Shown one piece after another: positions 46,579 to 56,000 of a DNA stretch of 64,000 nucleotides. The stretch spans positions 86,367,983 through 86,431,982 of the forward strand of contig NC_134398.1 in NCBI RefSeq assembly GCF_050003625.1, read 5' to 3'. The position numbers and the translations under genes are program-made. Numbering within the stretch: position 1 is the first letter of the stretch; each line of letters begins with the position of its first letter. Below the pieces are notes generated by a model. The model had not been told where the DNA came from, made no database searches, and saw only the letters and a list, made by a program, of their open reading frames with translations. This stretch comes from Haematobia irritans (taxonomy: Eukaryota; Arthropoda; Insecta; Diptera; Muscidae).

Positions 46579-47880
46579 CCCTGTTAAATAACGCTCCAAG
46601 CTACTAAACACATATATGTTTATAGGCTATTTCTAAATTAATATATGTTTGCATCCAAGCATATTATATTTACAAACATTTTATGTCCCAAACATAATAT
46701 GTTCTAACATATTAACATATATGTCCCAAACATGTTATGCTAGTTTATGAACATTATATGCTTGCACTCAAAAATATTGTGTTTAAAAATTTGTGTTCCA
46801 AACATATAATGTTTATAGCCAAACATATGAAAAACAGTCTTTTTCATCCGTGTACGATCGGCTAGTACATCAAAATTTGAAATTTGAGTAACATTGGTTA
46901 ATAAATAAGAGTACTATGGCCAAATGGGAAAATCGAGCGATGCATATATATGGAAGCTATATCTAAATCTCAACCAATTTGCATAATATTTTGCTGGTTT
47001 GATTAATACCACAAAAGGTTACCTTGTGCAAGATTTGAGTAAGATCAATTACGAAATGAGGCCTGTATGGTCAAACATAAGGTTATTAGGGGCGAATTTT
47101 TCAAAATCGGGCGATACATATATGGGAGCTATATATAAATTTGAACCGATTTCGATGAAATTTTGCACATATAGTTAGTACTATAGAGGACTGGATCTAG
47201 CCAACTTTTAGTAAGATCGGTTAATAAATAAGGGTGCTATGGCCAAATTTGGGAAAATTGGGCTATACATGTATATGGGAGCCATATCTAAATCTGAACC
47301 GATTTCGAAGATTTTTTGCACATATAGTTAGTGCTATGGAAGACTACATTAAGCCAAATTTGGGTAAGATCGGTTGATAAATAAGGGTTTTATGGCCAAA
47401 TTTAGAAAAATCGGGCGGTACATATATATGGAAGCTATATCTAAATCTGAACCGATTTGGATGACATTTTGCAGACTTGAAGGGCGATGGAAAAGATTAC
47501 CTTTTGCCAAATTTGGTGACGATCCGTTTGAAAAAACGCGCAACGTGACCCCATTTGTCGAAATCGGGCGATACATATATATGGGAGCTATATCTAAATT
47601 TGATCCGATTTCTTCCAAATTCAATAGCGTTCGTCCTTGTGCCCAGAAAACTCCCTGTACCAAATTTCATCAAAATCGGTTAATAATTGCGACCGGAATC
47701 CTGTGAACAACAAATACATGGACAGACGGACGGACGGACGGACACCAAGCGCTAGATCGACTCAGGAGGTGATTCTGAGTCGGTATATATTTTATGGGGT
47801 CTAAAATCAATATTTCTGGTAGGCACAGTTTTTGGCCGATCAAACTTATTATACCCTGACCACTATGTGGTTTAGGGTAT
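42731..47880 (+). mobile_element. fam-C element containing the tandem duplication
   Basis: It starts ACAAGTAAGTAAAGTAGAAA and ends CACTATGTGGTTTAGGGTAT. After the duplicated part, 46579-46860 is a fam-A2 fragment and 46861-47880 holds units with anchors at 46955, 47127, 47280, 47433 and 47586 (steps 172, 153, 153, 153). A GACGGACGGACGGACGG leader module precedes the GGGTATA end. It sits in fam-A at ACAGA/AAAAGG. Confidence 0.72.
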
Positions 47881-47934
47881 AAAAAGGTGCCAAGAACTAA
47901 AATATTTCGTGGAAGTGAAAATTACGAGTATGTT

Positions 47935-48139
47935 CAGATTACTGGCGGACCTGGAAAACGTTCACTTAAGCAGTCTGCTAATGTTTTTGGATCAATCTGG
48001 AAGAAAGTCGAGAAGGTTCAACGGTTAAAACTAGTAGTGGACATATGTAATAGGTACTTTTAGTTAATGTGGTATCACAATGGACTGAATAGTCTAAGTG
48101 AGCCTGAATCTTAATCGGGCTGCCACTTTAACCTAACCT
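47935..48139 (+). mobile_element. 5'-truncated LOA-like LINE, 3' end only
   Basis: 205 bp corresponding to the last ~230 bp of the LINE at 1792-6824: the end of ORF2 (LLADLENVNLSS-like, degraded), the 3' UTR and two tail units. The 11-bp duplication ACGAGTATGTT lies at 47924-47934 and 48140-48150. It is a typical dead-on-arrival insertion. Confidence 0.92.
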
Positions 48140-48346
48140 ACGAGTATGTTAGGCAATGAGCACAATCGTCTTTGGGAAAAATTCTTCCACGCATATTATA
48201 TTTTTGGGCTCAAAATGCTTCCAAACATATAATATGTTCACATAAAACAAACATATTAATGTTTCGGCAGTATCCAATAATATATGTGCTTCCTGCAAAA
48301 TATGTTTGGAACATATGTTAAAGAAGCGATTTTTTTTGAGGGTGTA

Positions 48347-49282
48347 GTACCACGCTGTAGTATTTTTTGTAATTATAAAACATTGGCGGGGCATCTTATA
48401 GACACAAGTTTTCCAACAATTGCTCCAACACAGTTTAGAATGTACCACATTGATTCAAATTCGTTGGCGATATCTCTGAATTGGCTTGTGGTGGGTTCAC
48501 TTATATATGTGGGAGACAGAACTCGCCATATAAGTTCACACGTTTCTAGAACAATGTTACGAACGGTGGTTTCCCAAGTTTATGGAGTCATAAACCATGA
48601 GCCAAATATCTGCAAAGTACAAAATAACCATTAGTTTAATTCCAAGAGATAAGATGATCTTTGCTTATCGACAGTCGCTCTTCCGGCCCGATTCTTGCCT
48701 TGGGCTTATAGAAATCATTTTGAAGTAAAATGAGTAATAAATTGAAAATTTCTTTACTCATATGAGTATTTTTGAAGTAATGTTCATCATTATACAGTTT
48801 CATATTCTGGAACACTTTTTAACCACTTTTATTCCAATCTCTGTCGATTGGCCGAACAGACCATCTTTATTTTTAAACGAGTTTTCCACTTCTTACTTTT
48901 TCTATATAGTCTCCACAAGTTTGAAAGACTTAGATTCACTTCTATATCACTCCAGTTCATTTTGAATTTTAAACAAATCAACTTTTTTGCGCCTCTTTTT
49001 GATAGTTTGTTTACAAGCTTACGTTTTTTCAATTAGGCTAACCGCCAAAAAATCATACGTTGCCGTTACGCTACATATTTAGATGCATAACCAGGCCTTT
49101 ACTCTAAGAACAATATTCGTAAAGGCACATAACTTTAAGAACAATGACACGTTTAAGTTGGCAAAATTACCAAAAATTTTATGAAATGTTATCTACACAT
49201 TTTTGATGAAAATGTCTATAAATTTAATTATATGTGAACTAAAAATATTTTATTGAGAAATGTTCTACCAACTATTATTAAC
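48347..49282. other. Unassigned DNA, no gene supported
   Basis: Lower repeat content. Short frames on both strands (48284-48634 +, 48829-49032 -) lack domains. I see nothing definite. Confidence 0.35.
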
Positions 49283-49284
49283 TA

Positions 49285-49858
49285 CCCAGCAAAAAAAAAT
49301 TCGAAGTTCTTCCAAAGGTACAACTTTAAAAGCACTTCCAGAAGACGCACTCCCAATGATGTTCTTTATTTTAACTACCCTGGAAGTTCTTTTAATTCAA
49401 TTTTTTATAACTTGGTTTTTTCATACTTTTAATGGGTAATTTTAACTTTTTTTGTTTCTAATAGGTTAAAAACAGAGTAAGAATTCATAAAATGCTACAA
49501 ATCATTTAAATTTTGTCGCAAAAATGCTAAATCCAATCTGAAAAAAATTGTGAATTTTTGAAAATATTGGAGGTCAAACGATACCGACAAGCGTTAGAAT
49601 CCATTACAAATTAGAAAAAATATAAAAATTATTATTTTGACAAAATATTACAGAATTTTTTTATTTAGACCCAAAACATTGAATTCGGATCACACTTTAA
49701 AAAGTGATGCAAATTCAGTGCAACGACTGGTGAAATGGAGGACTTCCGACCTATGACAAGCCTATGTTAAATTCATCGCTTCTGCGTCAATTTTGCACCA
49801 CTTCCAGATCCAAAAAGAAAATTTTCAGTACTTTTTTAGCGACGCTTTTTTTGCTGGG
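49285..49858. mobile_element. fam-E MITE, TA target
   Basis: A 574-bp element: CCCAGCAAAAAAAAATTCG at the left and GCGACGCTTTTTTTGCTGGG at the right, flanked by TA at 49283-49284 and 49859-49860. It has the opposite orientation to the copy at 34593-35113. No coding capacity. Confidence 0.82.
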
Positions 49859-49956
49859 TATAGGAATTGCCAGTGAGAAATTGCTATCCGCTATCAAGTT
49901 CAATTTTCGTAAAAAAAAATATTTTCTCATACAAAAAAATATTATAGTAAATTGTT

Positions 49957-50300
49957 GCCACCGTGGTGCAATGGTTAGCATGCCCGCCTTGCATACACAA
50001 GGTCGTGGGTTCGATTCCTGCTACGACCGAACACCAAAAAGTTTTTCAGCGGTGGATTATCCCACCTCAGTAATGCTGGTGACATTTCTGAGGGTTTCAA
50101 AACTTCTCTAAGTGGTTTCACTGCAAGGTGGAACGCCGTTCGGACTCGGCTATAAAAAGGAGGTCCCTTGTCATTGAGCTTAACATGGAATCGGGCAGCA
50201 CTCAGTGATAAGAGAGAAGTTCACCACTGTGGTATCACAATGGACTGAATAGTCTAAGTGAGCCTGATACATCGGGCTGCCACATAACCTAACCTAACCT
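49957..50300 (+). mobile_element. Complete tRNA-derived SINE with LINE-shared tail
   Basis: A 344-bp SINE flanked by AATTGTT at 49950-49956 and 50301-50307. The tRNA-like head (49957-50030) has an A-box (GTGGTGCAATGGTTAGC) and a B-box (GGGTTCGATTCC). The body (about 50045-50227) is an unplaced domain including GGAACGCCGTTCGGACTCGG and CGGGCAGCACTCAGTGATAA. The 3' part (from 50228, TGTGGTATCACAATGGACTG) matches the 3' end of the LOA-like LINE and ends in three CCTAA-type units. It would be transcribed by RNA polymerase III and copied by the LINE enzyme. Confidence 0.92.
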
Positions 50301-50307
50301 AATTGTT

Positions 50308-50971
50308 CTTATTTTGTAGAAAGAACTTTATATTTCACAAGTATTTTATAGCATGGAAAACATTTTAACTACCTGTTAAGAACATTTTTAAGGAAATTTC
50401 CATCGAATTTTATAGACCATTGCTACTTAAAATTTGTAAAATTTCCTTTTGAGTAGTTAATTTTCGTTGAAGATACGAAAAATTAACTAAAATTCTGGAA
50501 AATTGTTGTAATAAATTATAGCGCCTCCTATAAAAAAAATTATAGGAGACGGTGGAGGTACTATTGGACACACATATTCCTGGAAATCAGACGGTTAAAC
50601 CATGTTCTGGCGGTGCCACAGCTAATACGTTTGGTTTTGGATTTTCATCCTTTTTATGAGAAACAAATCAAATCACTGTCTATCGAATCATCTCCTGTCA
50701 CTTGAGCGTAAGTGTAAAAAAATATACACAAAAATCTAATTTTATTTAAAATTCACGTTTTTCTGCGAAATGCATTTTTATAAACATAAGTCATCCCAGA
50801 GTTTAAGTTTGTTTGCCAAAACCGAAAGTAATATGCCAAATAGGAGTTTAGGTTCCCATTTTTAAAAAACAATTTTTTTCAAGTCTGCAGACAATAACGA
50901 CTACGCCATGGCATTTATGCAAATTAACCAAGTGATAAAATATGCACTGGTAGAAAAAAGGCCATTACCTG
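50308..50971. other. Unassigned DNA with an internal LINE fragment
   Basis: 50544-50620 matches LINE ORF2 DNA around 4243-4322 (GGTGGAGGTACTATTGGACA, CTGGAAATCAGACGGTTAAA) without the LINE 3' end. Just before it, CTCCTATA at 50526-50533 and TATAGGAG at 50541-50548 form an 8-bp inverted repeat around an A run. The rest is AT-rich and unassigned. Confidence 0.6.
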
Positions 50972-51126
50972 CACTGTTAGAAAAATATGTTTTTTATATG
51001 TTCCGATATAAACAAAATGTGTTTCGGGCACAATTTTTAAACACAATATATTTAAGTGCCAACATGTAATGTTCCTAAACTAACACTAAATGTCTGGGAC
51101 ACATATGTTAATATGTTAAAATATAT

Positions 51127-51721
51127 TGTTACGAATTTGATAATTATAGACATAAGTTTATTTAAATTAGTTTCCGTTAATTTAAAATTTCAAATTGTAA
51201 CGATAAAATTTCTCTATCACTTGTTGGAATCATCTATTCATTTTCTAGTATTTTCCTGAATTTCTTTTATGTTCTTTTGTTTGCTTACCGAAATGTTAGT
51301 TCTTACTCTCTTTGCTTTGCTTTGTTATTCTGCATTCTCATTTCATTTCATCTCATTGTCTATTGTCATTGTTGTTGTAGTAATGCGAGCATATATCTAT
51401 GTGAGCGTGTATGTGTTTGGCAGCCACCATACGAATAACTTAATGGTCGTAGATACTTCTAGCATTGTCTAAGAATGTTCTGGCGTTGCCAGAATATTGT
51501 AGTGCTACCAGAATGTTCTCGTATTGCCACACCGTCATATATAAAAGCGCTCGCATGCGGCTAACGAGTCAGTCTTGATTAAAGCGTCAAACGAATAACT
51601 TCAGTGTGAACGAATTGTAAAGTGTGAAGTCATAGTAAATAAATTGTAGATTGTCGTTATTTAAAAGAACTGTGTTTTAATTGTCGGGTAATTAAAAACG
51701 CCTAAATATAAAAACGTAACA
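51127..51721 (+). repeat. 5' long terminal repeat
   Basis: 595 bp from TGTTACGAATTTGA to AAAACGTAACA. It contains a TATA box (TATATAAAAG, 51538-51547) followed by CGAGTCAGTCTTGATTAAAG, and an AATAAA-type signal near 51639. The 3' LTR has the same sequence except for a missing 5-bp TTTCA-type unit and one G/T-context substitution (GTGAGCGTG against GTGAGTGTG). Confidence 0.95.
51538..51547 (+). promoter_or_regulatory. LTR TATA box
   Basis: TATATAAAAG in the 5' LTR; the same box is at 57072-57081 in the 3' LTR. It is probably the core promoter, with transcription starting about 25-30 bp downstream around CGAGTCAGTC. Confidence 0.75.
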
Positions 51722-51723
51722 AT

Positions 51724-51741
51724 TGGTGTCGGAAGTGAAAT
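51724..51741 (+). other. Primer-binding site
   Basis: TGGTGTCGGAAGTGAAA lies two bases after the 5' LTR. It starts TGG, complementary to a tRNA CCA end. I could not identify the tRNA with certainty. Confidence 0.7.
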
Positions 51742-51765
51742 AACAAAAAAAAAAAAAAATCTACA

Positions 51766-53073
51766 ATGAAGTTTAATGAGCTTCGTGTGGAAGACTTAAA
51801 AAAGGAATTGAGCAAACTGGAGCTGCCGACAACAGGCAATAAGGCCCAGCTTCAAAAGCGTCTACTGGAAGAGTTCGAGCGGCGCAATATTGATATCGAA
51901 ACACATGAGTTCGATTATAAGGAAGATCTTGACGAATCAGTAGTAGCCAGCGCCTTGGAAACTCCATCTGTAGCTCCTAATGTTGTTGATTACACATCGA
52001 TGGTCAATATTTTGAGCAAAATGATGGAAGCTAATTCTAGAAAATTGGAAGAAAAATTCGACGAAAATTCAAAAAAGATGGACGAAAATTCTAGAATTCT
52101 AAATGAGAATATTCAACAAATTGCTGAAGGCATGGAAAAACGTGTGGACCATATCGAAAGCCAAATTGGGGAGCTGGATAAAAAGATTATTTCTGAGAAT
52201 TATGAGAAAATTATGGTTCATGATGAGAGGTTTCTACACATTGAAAGAAAAATGTCAGAGCTGGAAATTAAAGGTGGACCAGTGCGCGTTATCGAGGGCT
52301 CGAAAACCAAACCTCCTGTTTTCGATGGCTCAACTTCATTTGATGTATTCAAATTCCAATTTGAAATGGTTGCTTCTAGAAATTTATGGAACGACAATGA
52401 CAAAGCCATTGAACTTCTATTGGCATTAAAGGGCAACGCCGCTGATGTGATACAAAGCATTCCCGCTGCCTCTAGAAATAATTATAATGAAGTAATAGCG
52501 GCACTTCAACGTAAGTACGGCGGAGAACATAAGCAAGACATCTTCAGAATGGAATTAAGAGGAAGAGTCCAGAAGTCAAATGAGACTCTACAAGACTTTG
52601 CAACAGAGGTTGAGCGGTTGGTGCTTTTGGCATATCCAGGAGAGAGTCACCCACTTGTGGACCGCATCAAAATTGAGACCTTTGTGAATGGCATTCGGGA
52701 CCCAGACATAAAATGTGCAACATATGCGTCACAAAAAGCTACATATGTGGAAACTGTAACATTTGCCCTTGCACAAGAGACAGCGAGAGTACTAGCACGT
52801 CCTCAAGTTCACAAAGTACGTAAGGTGGAGACTGAGAATGACGAATCAAATTCCGTGATTGATTCAGTGAAAGAAGCCGTTAAGCAGGCAATGCAAGAAA
52901 CGAAGCAGGAGACAACAAAATCCAGAATGAAGTACTATAACTGTGATAAGCCTGGACATGTTGCTCGGGAATGTAAAGCACGTCGTAAGCGATCAAGATC
53001 GAAATCGCCATCCCCATCAAACAATAGCCATAAGAAGGTGACCCCACAGTCAAGTGAGTCACCTTTAAACTAA
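51766..53073 (+). CDS. gag: Gag polyprotein with SAP domain
   Basis: 435 residues from the first ATG after the primer-binding site. Residues ~1-36 fit a SAP DNA-binding helix-hairpin (LRVEDLKKELSKLELPTTGN). Residues ~75-165 are a coiled coil with DENSKKMDENSRILNEN repeats. Residues ~180-340 are the capsid-like gag domain (FDVFKFQFEMVA, ALKGNAADVIQ, LQDFATEVERLVLLAYP). A zinc knuckle at 390-403 reads Tyr390-x2-Cys393-x4-His398-x4-Cys403: the usual first Cys is Tyr, so zinc binding may be weakened. A basic Arg/Ser tail follows. It forms the particle shell and binds genomic RNA. It ends at TAA 53071-53073 directly after a -1 slippery site. Confidence 0.93.
   Translation: MKFNELRVEDLKKELSKLELPTTGNKAQLQKRLLEEFERRNIDIETHEFDYKEDLDESVVASALETPSVAPNVVDYTSMVNILSKMMEANSRKLEEKFDENSKKMDENSRILNENIQQIAEGMEKRVDHIESQIGELDKKIISENYEKIMVHDERFLHIERKMSELEIKGGPVRVIEGSKTKPPVFDGSTSFDVFKFQFEMVASRNLWNDNDKAIELLLALKGNAADVIQSIPAASRNNYNEVIAALQRKYGGEHKQDIFRMELRGRVQKSNETLQDFATEVERLVLLAYPGESHPLVDRIKIETFVNGIRDPDIKCATYASQKATYVETVTFALAQETARVLARPQVHKVRKVETENDESNSVIDSVKEAVKQAMQETKQETTKSRMKYYNCDKPGHVARECKARRKRSRSKSPSPSNNSHKKVTPQSSESPLN
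53064..53070 (+). promoter_or_regulatory. -1 ribosomal frameshift site T TTA AAC
   Basis: The heptamer TTTAAAC is phased X XXY YYZ in the gag frame (TTA = Leu434, AAC = Asn435) with gag stop TAA immediately after. The pol frame is open from 53058, so a one-base backward slip here joins Gag to Pol. A possible 5-bp GC stem (53090-53094 with 53119-53123, GGGGC/GCCCC) lies 19 nt downstream, farther than usual. Confidence 0.85.
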
Positions 53074-56000
53074 ATCGAGCTAGTTCAGCGGGGCAAGAGC
53101 TGGCTCCCACAGACGATGGCCCCACCATCTCCATAGCAATAGTTCAACAGAAAAATAACAATTTAACTATTGCGGGTGTTATTAATGGCGACAAGCGTAC
53201 TTTGACGTTGGATACTGGTGCATCAAAGTCTATCATTAGATCTGATTTAGTAAAAGGAAAAGTTACACCACTGATTGGAGTCAAGCTACGCACGGCTACA
53301 GGGGAACCCGCAACCGTATATGGAAAGGTCACCGTAAAATTAACTATTGCTAACAAATCCGTTACTTATGATTTCATTGTGGCCGATATAGTAGACGAAG
53401 TTATAATTGGAGCGGATTTCATGATTGCTTTTGGTCTCAATTTGGATATGAAGCGCCGTGTAATGACATGGTGCGATGCCGAAATAACGGTAAACGTGGG
53501 ATACGACGGGAATACACCTGTCAGACGTTTGACAACGAGCCAGTCAGAGTCTATACCACCGAATGCCGAAGCAATTATATGGGTTTCTATGAATGGAGAT
53601 TGTGAAGTCGGCCAATTGTGGGTTGTTGAACCAGCAGAAAACAAAAGCAACAACATCTTGATAGCAAATGCCCTGGTAACAACGAACGAAGAGAGACTAA
53701 TACCAGTTCGTGTCTTGAACTTGTCTGACAATCATGAGCAAATTGTACAATTTTCTGATATTGGAAAATGTACACCAGCCGAGGCAATAGTCAATTTGGA
53801 AGGCAACTCATCAAAGACACATGGAGCAGTGAGAAAACATCTGGAAGGGTATTTCGAGGCTTGGACACGTCATCTATCGCCATCAGAGAGAAATAAAGCC
53901 AGGAAATTGTTGTGGAAAAACGCCTCTGCTTTTGCTTCTGAAAAGGGAAATCAAGGAAGAACATCTGTAGTGAAACATGAAATTAAAACCGCAGAAGAAA
54001 GGCCCATAAAACAGGCACCACGAAGTGTTCCCCTGGCAAAAAGAGACGAAGTTCAAAAGCTCATAAAGGAAATGGCGGAGAGTGGAGTGATCGAGCCATC
54101 ATCAAGTCCTTGGTGTTCCCCAGTTGTGCTGGTCAAAAAGAAAGATGGAAGTACCCGATTCTGCGTGGACTACAGAAAACTGAATGATGTCACCAAAAAG
54201 GACAGTTATCCGCTTCCACGCATTGATGACACGTTGGACACACTAGCCGGAACAACATGGTTTTCTACGCTTGATTTGCAGAGTGGATATTGGCAAGTAG
54301 AGATCGCCGAGAAAGACAAGGAAAAAACGGCTTTTGGCGTTAATGGCGGTCTCTGGCAATTCAATGTAATGCCGTTCGGGCTCTGCAACGCTCCGGATAC
54401 CTTCGAAAGATTGATGGAGCGGGTACTGAAGGGGTTGCACTGGAAGTCGTGCTTGATATACTTGGACGACATCATAGTGATGGGCAAAACGTTTGACGAG
54501 CACCTTAAGAACTTGAAAGACGTTATCCAGCAATTGTCAGCCGCTGGTCTACGCATTAACGCAAAGAAATGCTCCCTTTTCCAGCGGGAAGTTAAATACC
54601 TGGGTCATCATGTGACTGCAGAGGGCATATCCACCGATGAAGACAAAATCCAAGCTGTCAGAGATTGGGCACGACCCCGAAATCTCCACGAATTAAGAAG
54701 TTTCCTTGGGTTATGTACATATTACCGACGATTCGTCCCAAACTTCGCCAGCATCGCCGCTAGTCTCCATAAATTGACGCAAAAAGGTCAGAAGTTCCAG
54801 TGGAGCGACGAACAGGAGGATTCATTCCAACATTTAAAAGAACTTTTATGTTCAGCTCCTGTTCTAGCGTATCCTATTCCGGGCGAAAAATTTGTTTTGG
54901 ATACAGATGCTAGCGCGCATGGTATTGGAGGTGTGCTATCCCAACAGATAGACGGCAAGGAGAAGGTCATCGGATATTTCAGCCGAACGTTGTCCAAGCC
55001 CGAAAAGAACTACTGTGTAACGCGACGAGAGCTGCTAGCCGTCATAGAGAGTGTAAAACATTATCATAAATATTTGTATGGACAACACTTCTTGCTCAGG
55101 ACTGATCACTCAGCTCTACGATGGTTGCTCCAATTCAAGAATCCGGAAGCTCAACTGGCACGTTGGATCGAGAGGCTCCAAAGCTATGATTTCAGTATCG
55201 AGCATAGAAAAGGTGGAAAACACGGTAACGCTGACGCTTTGTCACGTCGACCTTGCAATATAGAATGCAAGCACTGCTCGAAAGCTGAACATAAGGAGGA
55301 GATTGTTGATATTCGGCTGTTACACATCGAATCTGCAGTGGACTGGCCAACAGAACAGCGTAAAGATCCCATTTTGAACAAAATTATTTCGGCAAAGGAA
55401 GAGAACAAGAAGCCCAGTAAGAAAGACATCGCAGCCGAAAGTCCACTTATGAAATCATACTGGGCTCAATGGGATAGTTTAGTTCTAGTCAATGGATCCC
55501 TGCAACGTAAATGGGAAAGCGAAGATGGCAAGAGCAGCCGAAATTTGATCATCGTACCGGATTCCAAAATAAGAGACGTTTTGGCGGAGTTCCATAATGG
55601 TCCCAGTGGAGGTCATCTGGGAATAACCAAAACAGCCGAGAAAGTGAAGCAACGATTCTACTGGGTTGGATGCCAGAAATCAATTGCTGAATGGGTAGCC
55701 AATTGCGAGAAGTGCATGAAGGCGAAAGGTCCAACAAGGAAAAGTCGAGGTCCTATGCAAGAGTATAGACCAGGAGCCCCGTTTGAAAGAATAGCAATGG
55801 ACGTGGCAGGCCCTTTCCCAGTAAGTGATTCTGGAAACCGTTATGTCCTTGTGGTCATGGATTACTTCAGCAAATGGCCGGAGGTGTATGCAATTCCAAA
55901 CCAAGAGGCAAAAACGATTGTGGATGTGGTCAACAAAAACTGGATATGTCGCTACGGTGTGCCGTCCGAGATTCACTCAGACCAGGGAAGAAATTTTGAA

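Larger units (their letters stand above)
38348..48344 (+). mobile_element. fam-A element split by three later insertions
   Basis: The left part starts at 38348 (CACTGTTAGAAAAATATG) after TA and runs to 39200. It resumes at 42189-42730 (with T2 and a damaged T1), again at 47881-47934 and finally at 48140-48344, ending TTTTTTTTGAGGGTG with TA at 48345-48346. The inserted elements are fam-B (39201-42188), fam-C (42731-47880) and a LINE 3' end (47935-48139). Each junction lines up with the uninterrupted copy at 31756-33540. Confidence 0.82.
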
